Source of the DNA: Sabellastarte sp. h YS-2021
Lineage: Eukaryota > Annelida > Polychaeta > Sabellida > Sabellidae
Direction of reading: 5' to 3'
Assembly (NCBI GenBank): GCA_964017235.1
Contig: OZ024931.1
Span: 97,482,221-97,546,220 of the forward strand
DNA: 64,000 bases
The notes beneath the pieces were generated by a model. It was not told the origin of the DNA. It saw only the letters and a program-made list of their open reading frames with translations, and made no database searches. Both the position numbers and the translations under genes were made by a program. Shown here in pieces: positions 44,399 to 57,060 of this stretch. Positions within the stretch are counted from its first letter, which is position 1, and each line of letters begins with the position of its first letter.

Positions 44399-44500
44399 GG
44401 TCAGGAAATGGTAAGTATTTATCTAATAAAAATTAAAATTACAACAAAATTTTTCAATTTTATTGCGAAAAATACACTTACCATTTCCTCACCATTGCTG
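44399..44500. other. Internal complementary region of the DIRS-like element
   Basis: The two outer edges of the element appear here complemented and joined head to tail: GGTCAGGAAATGGTAAGTAT ... AATTTTATTGCGAAAAATAC ... CTTACCATTTCCTCACC. DIRS elements use this region to join the ends during replication (family knowledge). Confidence 0.85.
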
Positions 44501-47462
44501 AATGCAGCCTTCATGGAAGGAGGGCAGTACTAGAATTTAAAGACCCAGTACACCACTCTGCACAGCTATCATACACAGCACAAACCTATAGGCATTCAGA
44601 TCCAAACTAACCTCCCAGATGAGGCAGTGGAACTGTTGAGCACTACAAAACAACACAGCCTTGTTGCTGTTGTTGTTGCTGTTGTAGGAAGGAAGTAATC
44701 ATAACAGAGACTCACTACCTAGCCTACAACTAAAACATTATGAGAAGTTTACATTGAAATTTACATGCATACCACAACATATAAACTTCCAACAGTCACC
44801 ACATACCATACAGATCCCCTAAATCATAGTATGTAGTTGAAGTTCTCACAAACTGACAGTCACTGTCACAGTTGAATGCTGTATCTAGACAAACATCCAA
44901 CACCCACACAGGTGACACAAATATTGGAAGTGTCATCAGCATATTGTGTAATTCCAAGCCTGAATGAAGTCAACAATTCTGTCTAATAAAAAGACAGATA
45001 GTATGACAGACATACAGATGCAAATGTATACTAAAGTATCAAAATAAGTATCACACATATACTTATAAGATAACAAACTGTAGGACACAATATCAAAGTC
45101 TGACCACAAGCAAACCAAGCAGGTGAGACTGAAAATTGGTGAAAAAGTTATGGTTTCCAGTAACTGGCATCTGAAAATTCATATACAGAAACACTATCCT
45201 AAAACCCAAAGATTCTTGCTTTGACTCGCTGCTGTTGAGAGTCAGAATTTGACTTCTCCTCAGTCAAAATGCTAGTCTGCCTACAGCAAGAAAAGATAGT
45301 TGACCTGAAAATATCTGCTGTAAAGCCTTCTTAACTAGGCACAGACAAGACATAATAATTCCTCATTGAATCCTTAGTCCCAAGTAAAAGTATTTCAAAA
45401 CCTCACAAGACAAAGAGATCTATCTTGAATAAAACTGCTGTCCCAGTGATTGAGAGCTGGCATATCGACCGGCTTAACTGAAGTAGGCCCATCCGAAGCC
45501 AACTGAATCTTGGCTAATAAATGGCCAGAGCCACTTGTGAGCAATACTTATTCAAAGTAAGGGAAGACAAAGCCAACGAGAATACCCTTCTTCCTTTGCC
45601 TAATGCCAAAGTCAAAAGAAAGACTGTCTTGAAAGTTAATAACCTCCAAGAAATCTTCCCCAAAGGCTCAAAAGGCTGTCTGGTGAGACCAAACAAGACC
45701 AGAGACAAAAGGAAAAGAAGGCTTAACCTATTGGCTACTGGATTGTCTCTATAGAACTATGTCAACAAGCTATACAGCTGAAGAGTTCTAGAGACTTATT
45801 CCCCTTCAAGGAAAGCAATCTACCATTGTTATTCTGTAACCAGCAATAGTAGATGGCTTAAGATTCCTTTCCTTAAAGAAATAATTAAGGAAATTTGCTA
45901 CATCTAGAAAAGTAGTATCTGAGAAGTTCACCACCAAGAAGCCTCAGATGTGCATAGATTTACCAGGTCCCACAACCAAGAACATCCACCATGACCATCA
46001 TGATTCAAACATGATGAATCTGCAACTGAAGGTGGTCATCTTCTAAATCACCTGAAGAATCTTGGCTATCCTGGTGCAGTCATGATGATTCTGCACCTGT
46101 AGGTGATCATCTTGAGTCACCTGAGGAATGAGAGCCACTGGAACAAACACAAAGCTGTCCAGATCCTCCCAAGAAATGAGAATGGACCTGTTCCCCAAGC
46201 CCCACAGTCTAAGAAAGGAAACACATACACTGGAAGCTTAAGATTCAGGTTGTTGGATACCAATGGCATAATGATTGAACTCACCAGCAAGGGAAGCCTT
46301 AAAAGGAACCTTTGTGGAATAGATCCACCAGATCCCAAAGATAAGACATCCCTAGCCACTCTGATGCCATCCAGAGGATTCTGCACCTAAATCTTGGAGT
46401 AGCCCTTCTTACTAGGTACAAAAAGAATTTTCTTGCCTTTCCTGAGATCTTTGACTTATCCAGATAACCTCTCAAGGCTCTCCCTGGACAAAGAAACCTA
46501 TCTTGACCAAAGCAAGATCTAAAGAAGGTTCCAAAGCAGGAATGACTACAGGTTGCAAACCAAAGAAGCCTTAGAAGCCAAATGATTCACCTGCATCACC
46601 TGAAGAATCAAGGTCAAAGGACCAAACAAACTGTCCAGTCCATCCCAAGAAAAGTTGAAAAAGACAAGCTTGTGGTTCAAACTAGTTGCAAAACAAACCC
46701 ATCATTGGTGATTGTAATCAAAGACAGATTTGATTGAACACCTGAATCAGAATAGAAGATTCAAAAGTCATCCAAAACACATTCAATTTGAATCATCTTG
46801 ACTTTCATGAACAAAGAATTTGTTGGAATATTTGTATACCCTGGGAAGTGATATGCCTGAATCTGAACCCATGGCATTCGTCAAAGGAATGATTCTTCAG
46901 ATAAGGAAACAAATTCCTGAAAGTGGGTACCTCCCTACCTGTTCAGATAGGAAACCACTGAAGAAATATATGGGGAAATCAACAGATTCAGAATCCGAAT
47001 CAGACCTCCAAATGATTCTAAAGGTAGTAGCCCTGTTAATGTGGAGTCTTGACCCCTCATGATACAACAGACCACTGGCTGTTTGATGCCATAATTGTGC
47101 ATCCCAACCCTTAAAGAAAGCATCTAATAACAGAAGGAGATTGTGCTCCTTCTGATGAAGTAATGGAAGCTCCTGCAAATTGAAAAGTCGTTCCACCACT
47201 GAAGATGGAACCTGAGAACAGAAAAACTGGTACATTATCTGTGTATTATGTGTGGTATCTGTGGTACATTAGCAGATAGCCTTGGGGTTACCTGATAAAC
47301 AAATAACCCAATGGCACTGTTTTCACCTATGAAGCCCTACCGCCACCAAAGAAATGGCTTCCTTAGAAACCATTAGCCGGAGAAGATGCTTTGCTATGAG
47401 TAAAGATGTACCCTAAGGTGTAATCTGCAATCCAAACTAAAAATCCTGGTGTATTAGCCAAG

Positions 47463-47464
<2 letters not shown>

Positions 47465-47493
<29 letters not shown>
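47465..47493. repeat. T29 homopolymer
   Basis: Uninterrupted run of T; on the minus strand a poly-A of ~29. It could be a retroposon tail, but no body was recognised. Confidence 0.8.
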
Positions 47494-47497
<4 letters not shown>

Positions 47498-49548
47498 GCT
47501 GGTGAAACCCAATGCCTTCTACTGCAGCCATCAGGTTCAGTATCCGTTGATGCCATAGTAAAGTCGAAAATAAACCATTTTCAAGCGCAAGCAATGAAAT
47601 GGTCTGTACTGGTAAAGAATGATGCGTTCTTATAGATCCCACATTCTCACCATGGACTAACATAGCAAACAGGCAGTGAACCGATGTGAATTGTCATCAA
47701 CAGGGAAGTGAAAATAAGAATTGCGTGAATCCGGCTACGAAAGAATGCAACTGTAAGGAAACGAGTAGGCACACCCATTTACTTACTAGTAACAATTAAT
47801 TGCGAAAATCCCAACTATGCGAAATTAAGGTACATGTAAAGGTTTATTACCTGACCTCAATTATTAGTGGTAGCCATCTCTTCCCAGCTTATCACAACCA
47901 ATAAAGTGTAAAATTGTAGCGATATCACCATCTCACTGGTGTTATCGCCCTTTTGTCGATCATTCCATACACAGCTTTATGCAAACTGATGTCTGCCGCA
48001 TTATTCATTTATTCTTAACACCCATGTCCACAAACTGCTTTAGGAACATGAATAAGCAATCCCTCATGGTACTGTTGCCTCTGTGAAAGGTAAAGAATGG
48101 TTGAAGATTATCCTCTTACTATGTTGAGATGTAAGGTGTAGTATATCTGCACTAGTGGACAACCACTACTCCTAAAGATTACTCCTAACCCCTCTAAATC
48201 TTCAGAGGAGAGTTTTGTAACAGAGTTGGAGGATAAAGTATCATAATGGGCAGAAAAGTGCCCTGGGCACTCATCCCCTTTCTAGCCATGTGTAGGAGTT
48301 TGCTCCTTCCCAAACAGAAGAAACACTATACACCTGAGATCACAAAATGAAGTTTTCCTGGACATCTGGTCAAAAGTTCAGCAGGAGAAAACCTCATTAA
48401 GAGTGAAAAATGCACTTTTAATTCTACCAAACTCATCTAAGAGATAAGATAGAGAAAAGTACGACTTGTAACACTCCTGTTGAATAACAAGTTGGAGAAC
48501 TGATCCCAGCACTGCCCAACAAAAATTCCTGATCACTGAGGACTGTAATTGCAAAAAACTCTGCACACAGCCCAAGGCAAAAAAGAAACTCTGTGAGCTC
48601 CTGTTAATCCTTAGCTCCTTGAAGACGTCCTGCCAGAGGTCCTGCTAGACCACTTCAAAAAATTATGCAGGCCTTAACAAGCTCTCTGTAGCAGAAACCA
48701 GAGAACCTGTACTCCTGAATAATAAATTGACAATGGTTACAAGTTCATATGTACCGGTGACGGTTTCAGACCAGCTGAAAAACCGGTAAAAACATCACAG
48801 AACAAAAGCCAATTACTGAGATGAATCACAGCTCCGGGAAACTGACAAACCGATTCCTGACCTTTTGGGAGGTATGGAAACTCGATTGTCTTCGGATGAC
48901 GTCATGCAGGTATTTTCCTCCGTGAAAAGTTCCGACTGAACCTCACCGGAGGAAATGCACAGTGAAAAAGATCAACTCTGCATCCGGAACTTGCCCACGA
49001 TGTAGTAACCAAGAAAAACAATGATGTCTGCCACCACGGGGAATTCCAACCGGTGACCTGTTCGGTAGAGCATGATGTGGTGAGATCTTTGCTACCAAAC
49101 GCCTGGCTATACGAACCCGACGTGTGATAAGCTTTGTGACAATCGAATTGTCTCCATCGTTTCCTTTGTCGCCTAGCAACATGTAAACTGTCCCTGCCGG
49201 AGCTAGTATGACTGCCGACAGTTTCAGTGTTAATAAAAGAAGTAAATCTTCAAAAATTGCATAAAAAAGAACTCCCATATGATGTAATACGAGAGTTATG
49301 AAGAAAAAACAGGCATTCTGAGCAGCAGAAGATCTTCATCCAGCGACAAACTTCCCTGTCGCCATTTTACAAAAAGTGGTAAACAATCCATGAAGAAATG
49401 TCTACAAAAGCACTTTTCCTCTGTGCTTTTCCTCTTAATTTGTCCTGAGAAGACATTGTCAATACAGACGTCTTAAAACAGAACTCAAAAAGTCCAAATA
49501 CTAAATAAAAATCCGAAAAGAAAATAAACATCCACACTCTAGGATGGC

Positions 49549-49715
49549 CAACAAAAATAATGAAGGTTGTTTACTAGCGTGGTCACATGACCACTAGGGG
49601 GACATGCTAGTTCACACTCACTCACTGGCCTCTTAAGGTTTCTTAAAACGTTTCTCAACGTTGGCCAGTGAGTTGGATGGCACCAACATATAGCAATGGT
49701 CAGGAAATGGTAAGT
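49549..49715. repeat. Right inverted terminal repeat of the DIRS-like element
   Basis: CAACAAAAATAATGAAGGTT to GGTCAGGAAATGGTAAG. Confidence 0.9.
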
Positions 49716-49733
49716 GTATTTTTCGCAATAAAA

Positions 49734-51020
49734 TGAAATTTTTCAATTTCACATAGAATACTCTCTCCATACCCTGTGGGTCAAAAATTCTGTCGAAATC
49801 GCTCTATCTCTTACGGTTTCCGAGATATTAACATTTTTTGTTTTTCTGCAAAAATTCAAGATGGCCACAAAAGTGGCCAAAATTGAAATTTTTCAACTGC
49901 ACATAGAATACTCTACCACTACCATGTGAGTCAAAATTTCTGTGGAAATAGCTCTATCTCTTACGGTTTCCAAGATATTAACATTTTTTGTTTTTCCGCA
50001 AAAATTCAAGATGCCCGCCAAAAGTGGCGATAATTGAAATTTTTCAATTTTGTATAGAATACTTTCCTACTACCCTACGGGTCAAAAATTCTGTCGAAAT
50101 CGCTCTATATCTTACGGTTTCTGAGATATTAATATTTTTTGTTTTTCGCAAAAATTCAAGATGGCCGCCAAAAGTGGCGAAAATTGAATTTTTTCAATTT
50201 CACATAGAATACTCTGCTACAACCCTACAGGTCAAAAATTCTGTCGAAATCGCTCTGTCTCTTACGGTTTCCGAGATATTAACATTTTTTGTTTTTCCGC
50301 AAAAATTCAAGATGGCCGCCAAAAGTGGCGAAAATTGAAATTTTTCAATTTTGTATAGAATACTTTCCTACTACCCTACGGGTCAAAAATTCTGTCCAAA
50401 TCGCTCTATCTCTTACGGTTTCTGAGATATTAAGATTTTTTCGCTTTTCGCAAAAATTCAAGATGGCCGCCAAAAGTGGCGAAAATTGAAACTTTTCAAT
50501 TTTGTATAGAATACTTTCCTACTACCCTACGGGTCAAAAATTCTGTCCAAATCGCTCTATCTTTTCAGGTTTCTGAGATATTAAGATTTTTTGTTTTTCG
50601 CATAAATTCAAGATGGCCGCCAAAAGTGGCGAAAATTGAAATTTTTTAATTTTGTACAGAATACTTTTCTACTACCCTGTGAGTCAAAAATTCTGTCCAA
50701 ATCGCTCTATCTCTTACGGTTTCTGAGATATTAAGATTTTTTTCGTTTTTCGCAAAAATTCAAGATGGCCGCCAAAAGTGGCGAAAATTGAAAATTTTGT
50801 ACAGAATACTCTTCTACTACTCTGCGAGTCAAAAATTGTGTCGAAATCGCTCTATCTGTTACGGTTTCCGAGATATTAAGATTCTTTCATTTTTCGCAAA
50901 AAATTAAGACGGCCGCCAAAAGTGGCGAAAATTGAAATTTTTAAAAATTTTGTATAGAATACTTTTCTACTACCCTGTGGGTCAAAAATTCTGTCGAAAT
51001 CGCTCTTACGGTTTCTGAGA
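49734..51020. repeat. ~151-bp satellite, AAGATGGCCGCC family (right)
   Basis: Eight to nine monomers, spacing about 150 bp on GTCAAAAATTCTGTCGAAAT. Continues the array broken at 44146. Stop-poor monomers give 66-116-codon frames that repeat each other and are not genes. Confidence 0.9.
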
Positions 51021-51420
51021 TATTAGCAAATTACTCAAAAGTAGTACTGAAAATACACAATGAAGTACCTAAATGGCTATTACTCATGTACTGACATAGC
51101 TATCAGTCCCAAATGCAATACCAAGCGAGCTATGGACATAACAATCTTGTATTTAAAATTGTAGTAAAATATCTTTAATTATTTTGGCTTAAATGCACGG
51201 AAACCAATGGGTACTGAAAATAGCTGTACTTAAGTATTACTCAGTAAGCAAAAGAGGTACAACAGCCAAAAGCAATCCCAAGCAAGCTACTGACCCAATA
51301 AGCCTGCATACCAAATTTGGTGACAATAGCTCTAATACTTTTCCTTTAAATGAGCGGAAACCATGCGTGACGCCGGACATCGGACGCCGGACATCGGAAA
51401 AAGCAAAAATAATATATCCA
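51021..51420. repeat. Diverged repeat with CGGACATCGGACGCCGG tail
   Basis: Loose relatives of the AAAGTAGCTATTACTC satellites, ending GTGACGCCGGACATCGGACG and ATATCC, a tail type common in marine invertebrate repeats (recollection). Confidence 0.5.
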
Positions 51421-51992
51421 TAACATAATACTGTAAATGCAATAGTTTTTAAGTTACAACTGATTTACTGAACACTGAAAAACTGAAAATAGCTATTGCT
51501 CAGCTATACCATGACCTACAGGTCTGCAATTTCACCATGTTATAGCTGATTCAAAAGTACATGAATGATGTAGTTAAAAAAAATTCTCTAAATGTAACAG
51601 TTTTCAAGTCGCAAGGAATTTTCTCAACAGTGATAACCTCAAAGTAGCTATTACTCATGATGTAATGAGTTACAGGTCTGAAATTTTACTATGTTATAGC
51701 TGACCCAAAAGTAGATGAATAACATAGAGTATAAATTCTCTATATGCAATAGTTTTCGAGTTACCAGTGATTTTACTCATTATGAAAGGTACTGAAAAGT
51801 CAGAAAGTAGCTATTACTCACTTAGCTATTGCAATAGACACCCAAGTTACTCACCATGTTGTAGCTATGGAAAAAGTAGCTGAATAACACGTTTTAACAA
51901 AATGCTCTAAATGCAATACTTTTCAAGTTATAAGTGATTTAGTGTATGATTTCATTAATTTTAATGCATTAAAAATTATTTAAAAATTTCAT
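51421..51992. repeat. ~154-bp satellite with element tail
   Basis: Three monomers then the typical end AAGTGATTTAGTGTATGATT and AATGCATTAAAAATTATT, stopping exactly where copy C starts. Confidence 0.8.
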
Positions 51993-52004
51993 AACAAGAG
52001 GAGA

Positions 52005-52022
52005 GTGCCCGTGAACGGGCAC
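52005..52022. other. Terminal hairpin of copy C
   Basis: Identical to 3428-3445. Confidence 0.85.
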
Positions 52023-52999
52023 TGTGTCAGCTGACTGAGTGTTTTTGATTTGTGAAGGTGATTAGAGGACAGAATAATTATCAGGAAAAGGGCTGTACAG
52101 AAATACAGTAAATGGTAACTGAACAGCAAGTTCGAAAGAAATTCCGAAGCTGACAGAAGAAAAGGATAAAAAAGTTGTGCCCTGTAAATGGTATTATGAA
52201 GGAAAATAACAAGGTAATTGTTTAAGTGTAAAAAATAGGTTAAAACATATTTAAAGAAATACTACAAATGCAATATCCTCGTTCGACCTTGAAGAAGGGG
52301 TCCAAGGTCAAATCTAACCACACAAATACATTCCCAGCCCATGATTTCCTATGGTTTACCATTCCAAACCTCTAGGACCAATTATAAATGAGCTATAAGC
52401 AATTTTAAGCTTGGCTGTCCTCATTTGCCAAAGGTCAAATCTGACCATACCAAAAGATTCCGAGCCAATGATTTCCTATCATCCCAAATCTCTGTCACCA
52501 ATAATAAGCGAGTTGTAGGCACTTTCAATTTTCGCTATCCTCATTTGACCTTGAAGGAGGGTTCCAAGGTCAAATCGGACCATATCAACAGATTCACAGC
52601 CCATGATTTCCTGTCTGTTTACCATCCCAAACCTCTGGGACCAATAATAAGCGAGTTATAAGCACTTTTAAGTTTGGCTATCCTTGTTTGACCTTGAAGG
52701 AGGGGTCATTGAAGGTCAAATCTGACCACACCAAAAGATTCCCACCCCATGATTTCCTACAGGTTGGTTTATCATCCCAAACCTCTAGGATCAATAATAA
52801 GGGAGATATAAGCACTTTTCATGACTGACAAAAAACACCTGTGGCGGCCATCTTGTTTCTCAAAATGAGGCCAAAAATATTCCCAGACAACATTTTATGG
52901 TTATTAATATATACTGCAAACTTAAGAAAGCTAGCTATAATATTTTTTTCATCAGAGCAGTAATGGTGAAATCTCTCTCTACACACTGCGGCTATCCAA

Positions 53000-54610
53000 T
53001 GGATACAATGATTTACTCAACAGTGAGAACCTGAAAGTAGCTATTGCTCAGCTATGCCATGACATAGAGGTCTGCAATTTCACTATGTTATAGCTGACCA
53101 AAAATTCTGTGAATAACATATTTAACAAATTACTCTAAATGTAATAGTTTTCAAGTTACAACTGATTTACTCAACAGTGAGAACCTCAAAGGAACTATTA
53201 CTCAGCTATGCAATGAGCTACATGTCTGAAATTTTACTATGTTATAGCTAACCCAAAAGTAGGTGAACAACATATTTAAGCAAACTACTGTAAATGCAAT
53301 AGTTTTCAAGCTACAACTGATTTACTCAATAGTGAGAACCTGAAAATAGCTATTGCTCCGCTATGCCATGACCTATAGGTCTGTAATTTCACTATGTTAT
53401 AGCTGACCCAAAAGTAGGTGAACAATATATTTTAACAAAATACTCCAAATGCAATATTTTTCAAGTTATAGCTGATTTACTCAACAGTCAGTACCTGAGA
53501 ATAGCTATTGCTCAGTTGTGCCATGAGCTATAGGTCTATAATTTCACTATGTTATAGCTGACCCAAAAGTAGCTGAATAACATATTTGCACAAATTTCTA
53601 TAAATGCAATAGTTTTCCAATTATAACTGATTTACTCAACAGTGAGAACTTCAAAGTAGCTATTACTCAGCTATGAAATGAGCCACAGGTCTGAAACTTC
53701 ACTATGTTATAGCTGACCCCAAAATAGGTGAATAACATATTGAAACAAAATACTCTAAATGCAATAGTTTTCAAGTTATAAGTAATTTACTCAACAGTGA
53801 TAACCTAAAAGTAGCTATTACTCAGCTATGCCATGAGCTACAGGTCTGAAATTTTACTATGTTATAGCTGGCCCAAAAGTAGCTGAATAACATATTTATA
53901 TGAAATTCTCTAAATGCAATAGTTTTTAAGTTACAAGTGATTTTACTCATGATGGAAGTTACTGAAAAGCCCAAAAGTAGCTATTACTCACTTAGCTATT
54001 GAGACAGACACCCAACTTACTCACCGTATTGTAGCTATGAAAAAAGTAGCTGAATAACATATTTTAACAAAATGCTCTAAATGCAACACTTTTCAAGTTA
54101 TAAGTGATTTACTCAACAGTGATAACCTAAAAGTAGCTATTACTCAGCTATGCCATGAGCTACAGGTCTGAAATTTGACTATGTTATAGCTGACCCAAAA
54201 GTAGCTGAATAACATATTTATACGAAATTCTCTAAAGGCAATAGTTTTCAAGTTATAAGCGATTTACTCAACAGTGATAACCTAAAAGTAGCTATTACTC
54301 AGCTATGCCATGAGCTACAGGTCTGAAATTTCACTATGTTATAGCTGGCCCAAAAGTAGCTGAATAACATATTTATACGAAATTCTCTAAATGCAATAGT
54401 TTTTAAGTTACAAGTGATTTTACTCATAATGGAAGTTACTGAAAAGCCCAAAAGTAGCTATTACTCACTTAGCTATTGAGACAGACACCCAACTTACTCA
54501 CCATATTGTAGCTATGAAAAAAGTAGCTGAACAACATATTTTCACAAAATGCTGTAAATGCAACACTTTTGAAGTTATAAGTGATTTAGTGCATGATTTC
54601 ATGAATTTTA
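53000..54610. repeat. ~154-bp satellite array in copy C
   Basis: About ten monomers. The degenerate module TGATGGAAGTTACTGAAAAG that normally ends the array occurs twice (53950 and 54427), so the 3' part of the array was duplicated here. Confidence 0.85.
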
Positions 54611-54973
54611 ATGCATTAAAAATTATTAAAAAAATTTATTAAAAAAAAAGTAAGACAGATCCAGGTCTCATACTCACACAAGAGAATCTACCTCTGGCCT
54701 AGTACATATATGCAAGATATGAGAGAAATCCCTGCAATAGTCACTGAGAAAATTGTGATAAAAAGTTGCTTGTAATGTCTCTAGCAAACAGACGAACAGA
54801 CAGATTTGCATGCCTTGAACAATTTTTCATCCTCGATAGATAAGGTATCTTTTAAAAAAAACAGCATGTGTCTAGGCCTTGTAGTTTTGGAGAAGAAGTT
54901 GTTTACGCTGACGCGGACGCCCACGCCGCAGAGTGATGACATAATGTCAGCTGACTGACAAGTCACCTGACAT

Positions 54974-55765
54974 AAAAAAATAAGAAAGATCCAGGCCTGA
55001 TACTCACACAAGTGAATCTACTAGTGGCCTAGTACATATATGCAGAGTTCATTTTACCACGTGTTTTCGCATCTTTTGTCGCTATACTGTGGCGAAAAGA
55101 CGTGTACACGTTATGGTACCAAGTCACGGAAACGCATAGATCTTGCATTATCGCCTGTGCTTTCGCTGTAAATATTGGGAAATTAGACAGATTTTGTTTT
55201 AAAAATCAAATAAAAGGACACATATATAGTCTTTTTAACCCAATTCCTCCATGTTTCCTTGCTTCTAAATGCCTTAATTTGATTGGTCAAGCGGAAACGG
55301 CATTGTATAATCACAGTTTGTTTAACAAATATTCGGTATTTATCAATAGAAAACATGTTTCGTGGTTCTTTTTATGACTTTTTTTGACAACTCCAATCAT
55401 GAATAGCTCTAAGAGACAAATTTTAAAGGAAGTTAAAGGATATTATGATGAGGGAATTGAAAGTGATTTTGGGTCAAGCAATATTGGGAAAAATCAAAAG
55501 AACTTTTAGTGAGAGTTTGTTAGGGAAATATTCCTGGTTAAGGTTTGACTCATTAATAATAAATAAAAAGTGGGGGTTCCTCACTTGTAATGGCTCTGGG
55601 AAACAGACGAACAGACAGATCTGCATGAACTTTACGATTTATCATCCTCGATAGTTAAGGTATCTTTTTAAAAAACAGCATGTCTCTGGGTCTTGTATTT
55701 TCGGAGAAGAAGTTGTTCACGCGGACGCGGACACCGCAGAGTGATGCCATAATGTCAGCTGACAT
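54974..55765. repeat. Tail fragments of hairpin-headed elements around an unassigned insert
   Basis: 54974-55045 repeats the tail phrase GATCCAGGCCTGATACTCAC. 55565-55765 carries the later tail, ending GTCAGCTGACAT next to A5. Between them ~520 bp (TTTTACCACGTGTTTTCGC onward) has no repeat relationship that I can see and only weak ORFs. Confidence 0.6.
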
Positions 55766-56400
55766 AAAAAGAAAAAAGAAAATTATTTTAATTTTTATAT
55801 TTCAATACCCCAACAAATTTTACCACATCCTTCACCTCCCACATCCTTCCATGCCCATCAAATTTTGCATAACACTAGAACATTTTTGAAAAATCAGGGA
55901 ATACCAAATAAAAATCCTAGCTACTCCCCTGAAGATATTTATAGCTTACATAAACAAAAATAAGTCCCTGTCTGTATGCCCACAAATTAGATCATGTACG
56001 ACTTGTGGTGAAAAATCAAATATTTAGTATTGCATTGGAACTGTTCCTTTGATTCAAATATCATAGCTTCTGAATCTTTTAAGCAAATTGCTTTCTTCTC
56101 GTTTCCATGAAATATCTAGGTCATCTGAAAATACAAATAGAAATTATTATACACAAAGTTTTTGGATCATAATGACAATTAGAAAAAGGACACACAGTTA
56201 ATAGTTAATGCAATATATGAAAAGTACCAGAATGCTGTAGAGGAAAACACATTATCATGCGTAATATTCACACTATGAATGGTCTGTCAAGAGTTGTACA
56301 ATAGCCTTTAAAGACTATTTTTGTTTATTTTGCTTGCAAAATGTATCACACATGATTGGATAATTCTCAAATGTATAGTAGAAAATTGCACATTTAATAA
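55766..56400. other. AT-rich stretch, nothing recognised
   Basis: No gene, array or element end seen. Confidence 0.4.
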
Positions 56401-56668
56401 GTAAATTAAATTTTTATAAGTTAATACCCTGTCCAATGGACAATTGCTAATCCGGTTGGTGCAGACCAGCCCACCAAGTGACAGAAACAGTCACCTTATA
56501 TGTGTCCATTATGAACACAGAAGCTGGCCGGTCCCACTGTGCAGTCGCCAGGTGGCGCATCGAACTTCCTTCTGTCTAGACAGCATGACATCATAGCATC
56601 TTTTTCATTGTCTAAACCTATTAAGACCCCTAGTAACCTGATTGTAGGGCCGGTTGGGAGGGCCTTCC

Positions 56669-56762
56669 TGTCCATTTGAAAGGGTATTAACTTATAAAAA
56701 TTTAATTGAATTATTAAATTTGCGACTTTATTGCATTAATACATCCTATCCAATGGACAATT
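56669..56762. other. Internal complementary region of DIRS-like element 1
   Basis: GGGTATTAACTTATAAAAAT (complement of the left edge) joined to TTGCGACTTTATTGCATTAA...CCAATGGACAATTG (complement of the missing right edge). Confidence 0.8.
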
Positions 56763-57060
56763 GTTGAATAACTATCGCTTGGTCGGTGGATAAGTTACTA
56801 GGGCCTTAAGTGGACTCATAAACAAATACTAACAAATCTTCTTCAGGCTTGGGTCGACCATAAGGTCAGAAAAACCCTGTAAAGCCATGATCAGTAACCA
56901 GCAGCCAGTTACCCGGGGCTATACCAACGTTGCCCCCTCCCTGTTTTGACAGACCTGCTCTGAGGTAGGGGAAGAGAGGGATGAGTTCAGTCCCAGAAGG
57001 AAAATAAACCTCCCGAAGGAAGCACGTCACATTTTTTTTGGTGACTTTCTGGGTTTTTTT

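Larger units (their letters stand above)
44147..49733 (-). mobile_element. DIRS-like element with inverted terminal repeats (fossil, coding decayed)
   Basis: About 5.6 kb inside the AAGATGGCCGCC satellite. It has near-identical inverted terminal repeats and an internal complementary region next to the left one, the signature of DIRS-1-type tyrosine-recombinase retroelements. The side of that region implies minus orientation. Only weak traces of coding (RNase H/methylase-like phrases, 46.1-47.2 kb) remain; broken many times. The terminal repeats differ at about two positions in ~164, so insertion is fairly recent relative to the coding decay. Confidence 0.8.
51993..54973. mobile_element. Hairpin-headed satellite-cored element, copy C
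   Basis: Starts AACAAGAGGAGAGTGCCC and ends GTCACCTGACAT next to A7. Same order as copy B: hairpin, ~147-bp repeats (52270-52820), ~154-bp satellite (53000-54610), tail. It has one extra segment (about 52815-53000) with TGGCGGCCATCTTGTTTCTC and fewer satellite monomers than copy B. Confidence 0.8.

Noticed and set aside
47465-47493. T29 run as the tail of an inserted retroposon
   Set aside because: No body, promoter boxes or flanking duplication could be seen beside it.
44500-49548. Host gene in the interior of the 44-49 kb element
   Set aside because: Open frames are short and mixed between strands; the few recognisable phrases resemble decayed DIRS coding.
55102-55654. 91- and 69-codon ORFs between element tails
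   Set aside because: No domain, no repeat of the frame elsewhere, and the second runs into the repeat tail.
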